This document shows positions 36,075 through 44,162 of a stretch of 64,000 nt of DNA, one piece after another (positions within the stretch are counted from its first letter, which is position 1; the number at the start of each line of letters is the position of its first letter). The notes under the pieces are model-generated. The model saw only the letters and a list, made by a program, of their open reading frames with translations, had not been told where the DNA came from and did not search any database. The DNA is from an uncultured beta proteobacterium. GTDB lineage: Bacteria > Pseudomonadota > Gammaproteobacteria > Burkholderiales > SG8-39. The position numbers and the translations under genes are program-made. The stretch covers positions 1 to 64,000 of the forward strand of contig CADEDU010000034.1 of NCBI GenBank assembly GCA_902826155.1. The letters are read 5' to 3'.

Positions 36075-37082
36075 ATGCGATTTAGCGTCCATAACCACAC
36101 CCCCTCCCTCGCCGTGGCCGTCGAGCGCGCTAAACGAGTCGAGCGGCTGGGCTTCGACGGGATCTATTTCGCCGACGGTGGCATTGGTCTGCCCGATGCG
36201 TTTCTGCTGCTTGCCCAATGCGCGGGCGCGACCACGCGCATTCGCCTCGGCAATGCGGTCACCAACATGATCTATCGGCATCCGTACACTTTAGCGGTGG
36301 CCGCTGCGACGCTGAACGAGATCGCTGGTGGCCGGGCGGTGCTCGGCCTGGCGACCGGCGACGGTGCGGCGTACGGGTTGGGCCGCAAGGCAACACCAGT
36401 TGCCGACTTCGAGGCGGGTGTCCGTGAGATCCGCGAGCTGGTAAATGGGCGCAGCGTCGCGATTCCGAAAGCAAAAGAGCTCAAATCCGAGATCAGGGTC
36501 TCGCTTGGCATCGAGCGCGTTCCAGTGCCAATCTGGATTTCAGCCGAAGGGCCACGGATGCTACGGCTGTGCGGGCGCCTGGCCGACGGGGTGATCCTCG
36601 GTACCGGTTTCGATTTGCGTGTGCTGCAGTGGGCGCGTGTACGGATTGCCGAAGGCGCGGCCGAGGCGGGGCGCCCTGCCGGGGACGTCGAGATCGTTGC
36701 GGCAGGGATGTACTGCATCGATGCTGACGGTGAGCGCGCGCGCACGACGATCCGCGATCGTCTCGCCAACCGCGCGCATCACAACTTCCGCTTCACCGAC
36801 GAGACCGTTCCGCCGGAAGAGCTGGCTGGCGTCAAGCGCTTCATGCAGGCCTTCGATATGTCGCAGGCGCTCGAGGAGAAGATCGATCCGGCGTTCGTCA
36901 CACCGTATCTGACACAGCGCTTCTCGATCGCAGGCACGCCAGCGGAATGCGTCGCCCGCGTACGTGAGCTCGAACGGGCGGGCGTGACTCATCTGATGAT
37001 CACCGCACCGGACCGCTTGTTCGACGCGATGACGACTGCTTGGAGCGAGGAGGTCGCACCGCATTTTCAGGGGCGAAGGTAG
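36075..37082 (+). CDS. Luciferase-like (LLM) F420/FMN-dependent oxidoreductase
   Basis: 335 residues, AGAGGAA ahead of ATG. LLM barrel blocks: AVAVERAKRVERLGFDGIYFADGG, GNAVTNMIYRHPYTLAVAAATLNEIAGGRAVLGLATGDG, VPIWISAEGPRMLRLCGRLADGVILG, and FSIAGTPAECVARV. Members are flavin-dependent monooxygenases (sulfonate, nitrilotriacetate, DszA) or F420 reductases. As first gene of a trio with VOC and FAH proteins, a monooxygenase opening or oxidising a ring is plausible. Confidence 0.9.
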   Translation: MRFSVHNHTPSLAVAVERAKRVERLGFDGIYFADGGIGLPDAFLLLAQCAGATTRIRLGNAVTNMIYRHPYTLAVAAATLNEIAGGRAVLGLATGDGAAYGLGRKATPVADFEAGVREIRELVNGRSVAIPKAKELKSEIRVSLGIERVPVPIWISAEGPRMLRLCGRLADGVILGTGFDLRVLQWARVRIAEGAAEAGRPAGDVEIVAAGMYCIDADGERARTTIRDRLANRAHHNFRFTDETVPPEELAGVKRFMQAFDMSQALEEKIDPAFVTPYLTQRFSIAGTPAECVARVRELERAGVTHLMITAPDRLFDAMTTAWSEEVAPHFQGRR

Positions 37083-37153
37083 TTCGCGGCCCACCCGGGT
37101 GCGAGCCTCGAGCGCTCGGGCGGGCGCTTGTACCCGCGATGAGGAGGGGGAAG

Positions 37154-37693
37154 ATGGAAATTGCCGGTGCGGCGTTCGAGCCGCCGAAGCGTAGCTCGGT
37201 CGTTCGGCCATATCTGCTGTCGCATGGCACGCTCGAATGCGTGAGTCTGCAAGCGTCGCGACGCTTTTACGAGGAGTTCCTCGGTCTCGAATGCGTCCGA
37301 CACGGCAAGATCTCGATGCTCGTGCGTTGCGGCATGAAGTGGCACATCGTCGCGGTAGAGGTCCGCAACAACGTGCATCCGACCCATTTGCTCAATCATT
37401 GGGGGATCGAGGTGCGCACGAAAGACGAGGTCGATGCGGCCTGGCGCGAAGCCAATCGCCTCAAGGCCGAGTACGGCATCCGCAAAGTTCATAAACCTGG
37501 ACTGCAGCGCGGCGTCTACGCGTTCTATCTGCAGGACCTCGACTGCAACTGGTGGGAGATCGTGCATTCGGCCGACTTCCGTCACGACACCTACTTCGAT
37601 GCCGGCGACAAGTACGGGCGCGACGAGCAGGCCGACGCGGCAGCGATCGCTGCAGCGCTCGCCGAGCGTGACGCCGCCGAACAGGAGGGTTAG
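37154..37693 (+). CDS. VOC superfamily protein with complete metal site
   Basis: 179 residues from ATG 37154 after GAGGAGGGGG; the earlier in-frame ATG at 37139 overlaps this site. Visible metal ligands of the extradiol dioxygenase/glyoxalase type: His in LLSHGTLECVSL, His in NHWGIEVRT, Glu in NWWEIVHS. A two-domain-like length with a charged C-terminal tail. Likely a ring-cleaving dioxygenase or isomerase for the product of the LLM enzyme. The FAH gene follows after 3 nt. Confidence 0.85.
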   Translation: MEIAGAAFEPPKRSSVVRPYLLSHGTLECVSLQASRRFYEEFLGLECVRHGKISMLVRCGMKWHIVAVEVRNNVHPTHLLNHWGIEVRTKDEVDAAWREANRLKAEYGIRKVHKPGLQRGVYAFYLQDLDCNWWEIVHSADFRHDTYFDAGDKYGRDEQADAAAIAAALAERDAAEQEG

Positions 37694-37696
37694 CCC

Positions 37697-38656
37697 ATGA
37701 AGCTCGTGACGATCGATTCGCCGCACGGTGGGCGCATCGGCGCGCAGCTCGCCGACGGATCGATCCTCGATCTGCTGCGCGCGTGTCGTCCCGGTACGCT
37801 CGAGGCGTGGATTCCGCCAAGCATGAAGGCGGTACTCGCCGCAGGCCAGGACGGCATCGATGCGGTACGGCGGATCGTTGACCGGGCTGAGGCCTCGGCT
37901 GGTAGTGTGCGCGACGCACTGCTTGAAGCCGGCGCATGGTTGCCGGCATCGACGCGCCTCGCGGCGCCGGTGCCCAATCCCGATTTGATCGTCTCGACCG
38001 GCATGGCCTACCGCTCGCACTTGGCCGAGATGAACACAGCCGCACCGAAGAATCCGAGCGGCTTCATCAAGGCGGCGTCAGCCGTGATCGGCCCGGGCGC
38101 GCCAATCGTGCTGCCAGCGCAGGCGCCCGACATGGTCGATTTCGAAGGCGAATTCTCCTGCGTTATCGGCCGCGCGTGCCACAACGTCACCGCCGCAGAA
38201 GCGCTCGACTACATCGCCGGCTACACGATCATCAACGATGTTTCAGCGCGTGACTGGGTCGAGGCCGCACTCGGGCCGAAGGAACCGCAAGCCGCGGCGG
38301 CCGGTTGGCGGTTGAACCATCTGGGCAAGCAGTTTCCGACGTTTTGTCCACTGGGTCCGGTGATCGCCACACGGGACGAGTTCAGCGGACTACCCGATCT
38401 CGCATTGACCACTCGGCTGAACGGCCAGGTGATGCAGCAGGCGCGCACCGGTGATCTCATCTTCACGATCGCCGATACGATCGCATACTTCTCGCGCTGG
38501 TACCGATTCGTGCCCGGCGACATCGTCACGACCGGTTCGCCGGCCGGGGTGGGCTATGCGCGCGATCCGAAGGTGTTCATGAAGGACGGCGACGTCGTCT
38601 CGGTCGAAGTCGAGGGCATCGGCGTGCTCACCAATCCGATCCGCAGGGAGCCGTGA
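37697..38656 (+). CDS. Fumarylacetoacetate hydrolase (FAH) family protein
   Basis: 319 residues. FAH blocks: GMAYRSHLAEM, PSGFIKAASAVIGPG, MVDFEGEFSCVIGR (metal glutamates), GYTIINDVSARDW, and PGDIVTTGSPAGVGYARDP. Hydrolyses C-C bonds of beta-diketones, or acts as hydratase/isomerase/decarboxylase on ring-cleavage products. Together with the upstream VOC and LLM genes it forms an oxidation, ring cleavage, C-C hydrolysis series. Confidence 0.91.
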   Translation: MKLVTIDSPHGGRIGAQLADGSILDLLRACRPGTLEAWIPPSMKAVLAAGQDGIDAVRRIVDRAEASAGSVRDALLEAGAWLPASTRLAAPVPNPDLIVSTGMAYRSHLAEMNTAAPKNPSGFIKAASAVIGPGAPIVLPAQAPDMVDFEGEFSCVIGRACHNVTAAEALDYIAGYTIINDVSARDWVEAALGPKEPQAAAAGWRLNHLGKQFPTFCPLGPVIATRDEFSGLPDLALTTRLNGQVMQQARTGDLIFTIADTIAYFSRWYRFVPGDIVTTGSPAGVGYARDPKVFMKDGDVVSVEVEGIGVLTNPIRREP

Positions 38657-38713
38657 TGTGACAGTGACCTACCGGTGTTTGCGGGGCGGCGAATTAGTAC
38701 ACCTCGTACCTGC

Positions 38714-38727
38714 CACTCGATGGAGTG
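38714..38727 (+). terminator. Weak hairpin between convergent genes
   Basis: CACTCGATGGAGTG, 5-bp stem and 4-nt loop in the spacer between convergent FAH and bug genes. No T-tract follows on either strand, so it is only a possible end signal. Confidence 0.25.
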
Positions 38728-38748
38728 ATGTCACAACGCCATGCGCGG

Positions 38749-39828
38749 TTAGTCGACTTTCGCGCCGGAGATGCGCACCATCTCGCCGCGTCGCGCGAGT
38801 TCGCTCTTGATGTGGGCCGCGAAATCATCCGGACCGAGTCCGCTGGCCTCGTACCCGCGCCCGATGATCTCGCGATTGCGGAATTCCGGATCGGCGATCA
38901 CCGCGGCAACGTCCGTGTGGATTTTCTGGACGAGTGGTCGCGGCATCCCGGCCGGCCCGACGATTCCGTACCACACCGGCATTTCGACATCGGGATAGCC
39001 AGCCTCAGCGAACGTCGGCAAGTCGGGGAAGTACTGTGTGCGCCGCGTGGCACCGTAGCCGATCGCTTTCAGCTTGCCGGCGCTGACCTGCGGCCGTGCG
39101 GAGTAGACGCCGGCCCAGGTGAAATCGACCTCGCCGGCAAGCACCGCAGTCACCATCTGCGCGATGCCCTTATAGGGCACGTGCAGGAACTTCACGTCGG
39201 CTTTCGCGGCGAACATCTCCGAGAGCAGATGCATCTGACTGCCGGCGCCGATGGACGAATAGGTCACCTTGCCAGGCTCGCGCCGCGCCAACTCCACCAA
39301 CTCGGCGATGGAGTTCGCCGCGAGCCCGGGCCGTGCGATCAGCAGCGTGGCAAACGTGTTGACGAGCGTGATCGGGGTGAAGTCGCGGATCGGGTCGTAG
39401 CTCAACTTCGAGTACAGATGCGGATTGACCGTGAGCCCGATGTCAATCGCGAAAAGCAGGGTATGCCCATCAGGTGCGGCTTTCGCAACGAGCTCCGTGG
39501 CGAGCGAAGTGTTCGCGCCGGGGCGATTGTCGACGATCACGGGCTGTCCCCAGGTGACCGCTAGCCGCTGGGCGATGCCACGTGCCAGCGGATCGCTCCC
39601 GCCGCCGGGAGGCAGGCCGATCAGCAGTCGCACTGGTTTGGCGGGAAACGACTGCGGCGTCTGGGCGTGCGCAGGTGCGACGAGCGTGACGCGTAGCGAC
39701 GCGATGGCAAAGATCGCCACGCAAATCCTAAGAGCGCCTAACAGAATTACCGTTAGGCGGCATAGATAGGGGGTTTGGGGGAGGTATCCCTCAATAGCGT
39801 TAGCCACTCCGAGCGCTGTTCTTTTCAC
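38749..39828 (-). CDS. Bug/TctC-family periplasmic solute receptor 5
   Basis: 359 residues from GTG 39828 with AGGAG 8 nt ahead. The N-terminus is about 30 residues longer than in other Bug proteins; the hydrophobic stretch and AHAQ cleavage site lie at 26-56. GTG at 39720, with AGGA ahead, would give a standard signal peptide (AIFAIASLRVTLVAPAHAQ) and 323 residues. Bug blocks: VRLLIGLPPGGGSDPLARG, APDGHTLLFA, YKGIAQMVTAVLAGEV. Convergent with the LLM-VOC-FAH operon. Confidence 0.88.
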   Translation of the reverse strand: MKRTALGVANAIEGYLPQTPYLCRLTVILLGALRICVAIFAIASLRVTLVAPAHAQTPQSFPAKPVRLLIGLPPGGGSDPLARGIAQRLAVTWGQPVIVDNRPGANTSLATELVAKAAPDGHTLLFAIDIGLTVNPHLYSKLSYDPIRDFTPITLVNTFATLLIARPGLAANSIAELVELARREPGKVTYSSIGAGSQMHLLSEMFAAKADVKFLHVPYKGIAQMVTAVLAGEVDFTWAGVYSARPQVSAGKLKAIGYGATRRTQYFPDLPTFAEAGYPDVEMPVWYGIVGPAGMPRPLVQKIHTDVAAVIADPEFRNREIIGRGYEASGLGPDDFAAHIKSELARRGEMVRISGAKVD

Positions 39829-39882
39829 CGGTTGTCTCCTCGTTCTCGACCGTGACGGTCGGCGCTTGGCGTCTGCGCCGTG

Positions 39883-41550
39883 CTACGACTCGATCACCGG
39901 CAGCAGCAGCCGCGACGGTCGTCGCGCATCATGATAGATGGTATCGATACCGACCTTCCATGGCGGGTACTCGTGTGCGAACACGAACTCGGTGACCGAT
40001 GAATCGCCGTTGGCGATCTCCAGTCGGATGCGGCTACCGGCGCGAAACCGGTGCGCGGTGGGCATCACCGCGATCGCGAATTCGTAGACCTTGTTGGGCA
40101 CAAGCGTTGTTGGCGAGCTATGCGTGTACCAGGGCGCGTGTTCGGTGGAGTGGTGCGGATCCAGCTGCCGGTGCGACGCGCGGAGCCAGCCCTTCGTGAC
40201 GATCTGGTAGCGCGGGTTCGGCGCGTCGGTGCCAGCGATTCCTGCGGCCGTATCGTTCGCATACTGCTCCGAGAGCTTCACGATGAAATCGGTATCGGGG
40301 TTGGAGGACGACGCGTGCAGCACCAGTTTGATCGGTCCGGCGATCTCGAGCGATTGTTCCAGTGGCGCGCTCGTGAAGGTCAGCACCCGCCGCGCTGGGT
40401 CGGGCCGGCCGTCCGGACCATTGCCGACGACACCGATGCGCCAGCCCGGATCGGGATAGCGGAACACAGTGGGCGCGGAAGGGTCGGCGGAGGGGGCCGC
40501 GGGCAACTCGCCCAGCAGTGCACCGTCATTGAGTGAACGGACGCTGCCTGTCGGCCCACTCGCGAGATACCAGGTGCGCCAGCGCACCGCGGAGGGCGGC
40601 CAGGCATCGGCGGTGCGCATCTCTTCGGTGCCGCCGACGAACCAACGGACGTCGGGCACGTGGTCCCAGCCGGTGTCGCGCCCTTTAAGGTAATGGTCGT
40701 AGAACGGCAGCAGGTAGCGCTCGTGAAACCCGACGCTAGAGAAATCCTGTACCGCAGCCTGCACGTTTGCCGAGCCGAACACCAGAAGCTTCTTCGGGCC
40801 GGCCGAACGCTGATAGCCGACGATGTTGCCGTTCAAGTGCAGATCGACTTTGCGCCAGACGCCGATCGACAAGACGGGTAGTTTGATGCGATGCAGTCGT
40901 TCGGCGGCGGTGCGCTCTCGCCAGAACGAGTCGTAGGTCGGATGCCGGCGCACGGCAGCCGGGTAATCCCAGTCGAGGTGGCGCGGCGGGCCTTGTGCCG
41001 GGGCGGCATTGACGACGCGCGTGTTTTGGTTGTACCAAATTGACGGAAACTCACCCGGGATTCCGCCGGTGTACGCTGAGTTGCGATACGTATCGACGTT
41101 GCCGTCGTAGGGCGCGATGCAGGCGAGGGCGGGCGGGTTGAATGTGGCGGCGCACCACTGCATCCGCGCGTAGTACGACTGGCCGATCCCACCGACACGG
41201 CCGTTGCTCCAGCGTTGTCGCGCGATCCATGCGATCACCTCGACCAGATCGCGCTGCTCTTTGCCGCACATATACCGGTACTCGCCGCCGGAGCGGCCAG
41301 TGCCGCGTACATCCATGTGCAGAAACGCGTACCCCTGTTCCAGATACCACTCGATCGGTCCAGTCTCGCGCCACAAGAACACCGGCAGCGCCGGTGCGAT
41401 GTTGTTGTCGAAGCGGTAGGGCGAGGCGGCAAACAGCGTCGGGACGCGGCCTGAAGCGGACTTGGCGATCGATTTCGGCAGATAGAGCGCTGCAACGATA
41501 CGCACGCCATCGCGCATCGCGATGCGAATGATTCGTGTGGGTTCGAGCAC
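39883..41550 (-). CDS. CocE/NonD (peptidase S15) family hydrolase
   Basis: 555 residues from GTG 41550, 17 nt after the toxin stop; the open frame extends through the toxin gene but without similarity. N-terminal IRIAMRDGVRIVAALYLP, nucleophile S125 in GIGQSYYA, oxyanion-side MDVRGTGRSGG, and a C-terminal jelly-roll domain (from ~360). The aspartate is probably in KVDLHLNGN, but the usual GPWxH histidine block reads FGSANVQ, so the triad looks incomplete or rearranged. Would hydrolyse esters or acylamides. No signal peptide is seen with this start. Confidence 0.8.
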   Translation of the reverse strand: MLEPTRIIRIAMRDGVRIVAALYLPKSIAKSASGRVPTLFAASPYRFDNNIAPALPVFLWRETGPIEWYLEQGYAFLHMDVRGTGRSGGEYRYMCGKEQRDLVEVIAWIARQRWSNGRVGGIGQSYYARMQWCAATFNPPALACIAPYDGNVDTYRNSAYTGGIPGEFPSIWYNQNTRVVNAAPAQGPPRHLDWDYPAAVRRHPTYDSFWRERTAAERLHRIKLPVLSIGVWRKVDLHLNGNIVGYQRSAGPKKLLVFGSANVQAAVQDFSSVGFHERYLLPFYDHYLKGRDTGWDHVPDVRWFVGGTEEMRTADAWPPSAVRWRTWYLASGPTGSVRSLNDGALLGELPAAPSADPSAPTVFRYPDPGWRIGVVGNGPDGRPDPARRVLTFTSAPLEQSLEIAGPIKLVLHASSSNPDTDFIVKLSEQYANDTAAGIAGTDAPNPRYQIVTKGWLRASHRQLDPHHSTEHAPWYTHSSPTTLVPNKVYEFAIAVMPTAHRFRAGSRIRLEIANGDSSVTEFVFAHEYPPWKVGIDTIYHDARRPSRLLLPVIES

Positions 41551-41567
41551 GTCCGCCTGCTGCGTCG

Positions 41568-41984
41568 TTATGGCACAACGCGTACGCGGCGACGTCGGGC
41601 CGCCTCGCGCAACGGGCCATCGTTGCAGGCGAGCGGTGATTTCAGCCGCGCTGCCAATTCGAGGTACGCCGCATCGTAAATGCTCAACGTCAGCGTGGTG
41701 GCCAACTGCGAAAGCTCGGTGAACGCGAGCGTCGACATTTCGTAGTCCACGGTGAAGGCGAGGGCCCGAAGCGCTCCCAAGGCGGTGATCCGTTCTGCTG
41801 CGGTCAGTTTCTTTCGACGCTCGAGAACGAGAAGCGCATTGGCTACCTCGAGTGGCCACAATGCGGGCACGACGACCCGCGTGCCTTGACCAACCTGGAC
41901 AAGCAGCGCATTCGTCTGCGTGGTGGCCTGTGCTGGATGAACCCAGGCGATTGCGACGGATGCATCCACTACGAGTTGATCCAC
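41568..41984 (-). CDS. vapC: PIN-domain ribonuclease toxin, VapC family
   Basis: 138 residues from GTG 41984. All four acidic PIN residues are present: D7 (VVDAS), E46 (PLEVANA), D104 (SIYDAAYLE), D122 (CNDGPL), so it should be an active Mg-dependent RNase. Shares one base with the antitoxin stop (TAGTG). Toxin of a type II system with the Phd-type antitoxin upstream. Confidence 0.92.
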   Translation of the reverse strand: MDQLVVDASVAIAWVHPAQATTQTNALLVQVGQGTRVVVPALWPLEVANALLVLERRKKLTAAERITALGALRALAFTVDYEMSTLAFTELSQLATTLTLSIYDAAYLELAARLKSPLACNDGPLREAARRRRVRVVP

Positions 41985-42247
41985 TAGCGACGGCCTTCCT
42001 CGATGGCGGAGCGAACTTCAGTATCAGAAAGTTTGGCGCGCCCCTTTGAGCGCGTGCTGATTCGATGCCTTAACTGTTCCAGCGAACGGATCGCCTGCCG
42101 GACTTGATCCAGGTTTCGCGATCCTTCGGGCACGATTCGCGCGACTGGCCTGTCATGGCGGGTGATGACGATTTCCTCGCCGCGGCCGACGCGTTCGAGC
42201 AGTTCACCAAACCGAGTCTTGGCTTCGAAGGCGGTGACGGTGCCCAT
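41984..42247 (-). CDS. Antitoxin, Phd/YefM family
   Basis: 87 residues from ATG 42247 with AGGAGC ahead. TVTAFEAKTRFGELLERVGRGEEIVITRHDRPVARIVP is the Phd/YefM DNA-binding half; the C-terminal tail binds the toxin. The frame continues upstream but a longer start would add 46 residues without family similarity. Pairing a Phd-type antitoxin with a PIN toxin is common. Autoregulation expected at the promoter just upstream. Confidence 0.9.
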   Translation of the reverse strand: MGTVTAFEAKTRFGELLERVGRGEEIVITRHDRPVARIVPEGSRNLDQVRQAIRSLEQLRHRISTRSKGRAKLSDTEVRSAIEEGRR

Positions 42248-42466
42248 ATCTAAGTGCTCCTGATTTAACCAGTCATTAACCAGTTTGCGGGAATGGCGGC
42301 GTTTGCGCAACTGCAGATTGGCGTACAACCCGAACGACGTTGCGCGCACCTCATTCGAGGTGTGCTTGCCGGCATGCCGAACCACGATCCCGTCGCAGCG
42401 CGAGCCGATTTCGCAAGGCCTTTCCTTCGGTGCAGTGGGCGCAATCCGATGAAAACATAGTTGTTC

Positions 42467-42586
42467 TTATTCATCCGCCGCAAACAACCGTCGATCCCAT
42501 ACGACTGGCTCGGGTCGCGTGGCCGAGATCCAGCGGAAATCCGGATGCAGCGGATTGATGACGATGTTGATCTCGTACTTTGCCAC
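42467..42586 (-). CDS. Possible 39-residue protein
   Basis: GTG start, frame VAKYEINIVINPLHPDFRW then SATRPEPVVWDRRLFAADE and stop. The amino acid pattern is protein-like (a beta strand start and well-mixed composition), but there is no clear ribosome site and no family was recognised. May be a remnant of a longer gene. Confidence 0.3.
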   Translation of the reverse strand: MAKYEINIVINPLHPDFRWISATRPEPVVWDRRLFAADE

Positions 42587-42780
42587 TGCCGAGGGAACAA
42601 CGAGCACGGCGCTTCGCCGCTTGGCCAGTCATACCTCCCCGAAAGCCTGAGAAGGCACGCCTGAGTCATCCACCCAGCCAGGCGGGAGGTCTTGTCCTCG
42701 CCAGTGCTCGCGCGAAACCCGGGCTCCGATGTGAATGACGATTGCCATTTGATTGCGCGGCGGCCGCGCCGAACCCGCCT

Positions 42781-42972
42781 TTAGATTGTCGAGGTCGCGC
42801 CGCCGCGCCTGCTGGCCGGCATTTGCGGATTCGCCCACATCTTGCGCAGGTCGGCCGGCCGTGACCGGCTGCCGGCGTGCGTCGTAATGATGTGATCGGC
42901 GCTGCGCTGCATGGGTCGCGCCGTCACCTTGGGTGGAACAGGCGGCCGGCCTTTGGCGCTGTTGGTAGCCAT
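42781..42972 (-). CDS. Possible 63-residue basic protein
   Basis: ATG 42972; basic, proline- and alanine-rich, without recognised domain (MATNSAKGRPPVPPKVTARP at the N-terminus). It starts exactly at the left edge of the duplicated segment 42974-43040, divergent from the receiver unit. No clear ribosome site. Weak evidence. Confidence 0.3.
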   Translation of the reverse strand: MATNSAKGRPPVPPKVTARPMQRSADHIITTHAGSRSRPADLRKMWANPQMPASRRGGATSTI

Positions 42973-42973
42973 A

Positions 42974-43040
42974 TTCCAAACGAAGTTAGCTTGAACGTCG
43001 GGGAAATCGTCCTGGAATGAGCCGCACGCTTAATGGGTGC
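42974..43040 (+). repeat. Duplicated upstream segment, copy 1
   Basis: 67 bp aligned without gaps to 43740-43806 with 48 identities (counted by hand). Most conserved blocks: TTCCAAACGAA, CTGGAAT, GCCGCA and AATGGGTGC. Each copy precedes an atypical receiver gene, so it may carry a shared promoter or regulator site. Confidence 0.7.
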
Positions 43041-43067
43041 GTGTTCACCACCGGTACGGAGATTCCC

Positions 43068-43214
43068 ATGATGGCGCAACTTCTCAGGGACGTTATGGAC
43101 GACCCGAGTCTGACCGCTGACGACCCGGGTGAGTCGATCGACGCTTGGACGGTCGACGAAGTCGAATTCGATCAGGGTCCGTGCTCGCCCATGAGGGTTC
43201 GAAGTGATGAGTAA
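43068..43214 (+). CDS. Possible small acidic protein ahead of receiver gene
   Basis: 48 residues from ATG 43068 after GGAGATTCCC. Strongly acidic (MDDPSLTADDPGESIDAWTV, DEVEF). Its stop overlaps the receiver start, as in coupled genes. No family recognised. Not obviously present in the second copy of the duplicated unit, where about 170 bp are missing. Confidence 0.45.
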   Translation: MMAQLLRDVMDDPSLTADDPGESIDAWTVDEVEFDQGPCSPMRVRSDE

Positions 43215-43662
43215 TGCCGCGGGACGATCGGGCTCGCATCTGCCCGAAACCGTCGATTTTTGTTCGAGTGACGAGACGGCCGGGACGACGAGGCACAACT
43301 CGGGCGTCCGGGTATTGGGCGCCGACCTGGCCTTGCTCCGGCTGATCGAGGAATGGCTAGGGCCGCACGGCTACAACGTGACGGGCGAAGCACAGGAAGA
43401 ATGCTCTCCCTGTCCCGGCTTGGCACTCATCATCGTCGACGTCCCGTTCGAGCGCGAAGCAGGGATCGCTCTGCTGCAACGCGTGGCACGGAAATATCCA
43501 GCTGTCCCGGTGATTGCGATGTCCGCGAAGGTGTTCGCGAGTGTGAGTAGCAATGGAACGGTCGCTCGGGCCCTCGGTGTGGCTGGTGTCCTCCCCAAAC
43601 CAGTGAGCCGCGACGCGTTGATTGCGCTGGTGCAGGAACTCGTGCAACCGCCGCTGCGCTGA
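43207..43662 (+). CDS. Atypical CheY-like receiver domain protein
   Basis: 151 residues from ATG 43207 (GTG one codon earlier possible). After a ~30-residue leader, a receiver-like fold: VRVLGADLALLRLIEEWLGP, LALIIVDVPFEREAGIALL with the presumed phospho-acceptor Asp, PVIAMSAKV with Ser/Ala at the switch region, and LPKPVSRDAL with the conserved Lys. The acidic DD pair of the first loop is reduced to a single Asp. Stand-alone receiver, no output domain. Upstream of a truncated relative and a hybrid kinase, so possibly a phosphate sink or adaptor. Confidence 0.75.
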   Translation: MSNAAGRSGSHLPETVDFCSSDETAGTTRHNSGVRVLGADLALLRLIEEWLGPHGYNVTGEAQEECSPCPGLALIIVDVPFEREAGIALLQRVARKYPAVPVIAMSAKVFASVSSNGTVARALGVAGVLPKPVSRDALIALVQELVQPPLR

Positions 43663-43739
43663 AGTGTCCCGGCGCTCGCAACGGCCTGGAGACATTCAAG
43701 GTGATTGGGTGCCGGCATCGATCGCCCCACGCCGCCCCG

Positions 43740-43806
43740 TTCCAAACGAAATCTGCGTCGGCGATAAGGAAATGGAGCTGGAATACGCCGCAAGTTCAAT
43801 GGGTGC
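43740..43806 (+). repeat. Duplicated upstream segment, copy 2
   Basis: Second copy of 42974-43040 (48 of 67 identical), placed before the truncated receiver gene. Confidence 0.7.
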
Positions 43807-43892
43807 CGATCGAATCGACCAAAGCGTTTCGGTGTCACCCGTTCACCTGGTACGGCCGTCGAGTCAATAGAGTGGTCCAGGGAATCGATCCC

Positions 43893-44162
43893 ATGATTCT
43901 GAAAGCCGGCGCCGAGCCTCCCCTCCTTAGGCTTGTGAGCGAGACCCTATTTCCACAGGGTCGCGCGGTGATATCCAATCCGAAACCAGCTGGATTGTTT
44001 GCCCGCACCAGAATCGCGCTTACCATCGTCGATGTTCCCTTTCAGCGCGAGTCTGGAATGGAGTTGCTGCGGCGTGTGCTAATCGACTGCCCGTGGATGG
44101 CGGCGTTTGCCGCATCGGCGAAGATCGTCGCGAAGGACCTCGCAGGTTCACTTTGCCGATGA
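43893..44162 (+). CDS. Truncated receiver-like protein, coupled to histidine kinase
   Basis: 89 residues from ATG 43893 with AGGGA ahead; the frame is open upstream. Aligned to the previous protein: ILKAGAEPPLLRLVSETLFP, IALTIVDVPFQRESGMELLRRV, FAASAKIVAKDL, then it stops before the region that would hold the conserved Lys and last helix. Its TGA overlaps the kinase ATG by 4 nt. So it is a shortened duplicate that retains the presumed acceptor Asp. It may be a remnant kept for translational coupling, or a small regulatory partner of the kinase. Confidence 0.65.
   Translation: MILKAGAEPPLLRLVSETLFPQGRAVISNPKPAGLFARTRIALTIVDVPFQRESGMELLRRVLIDCPWMAAFAASAKIVAKDLAGSLCR

Larger units (their letters stand above)
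42248..43067. other. Gene-poor region between TA module and receiver genes
   Basis: About 820 bp with no recognised protein family. Two short minus-strand frames (listed separately) are the only candidates; other frames are low-quality shadows. The right end, from 42974, is part of a sequence repeated 766 bp downstream. Confidence 0.5.
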
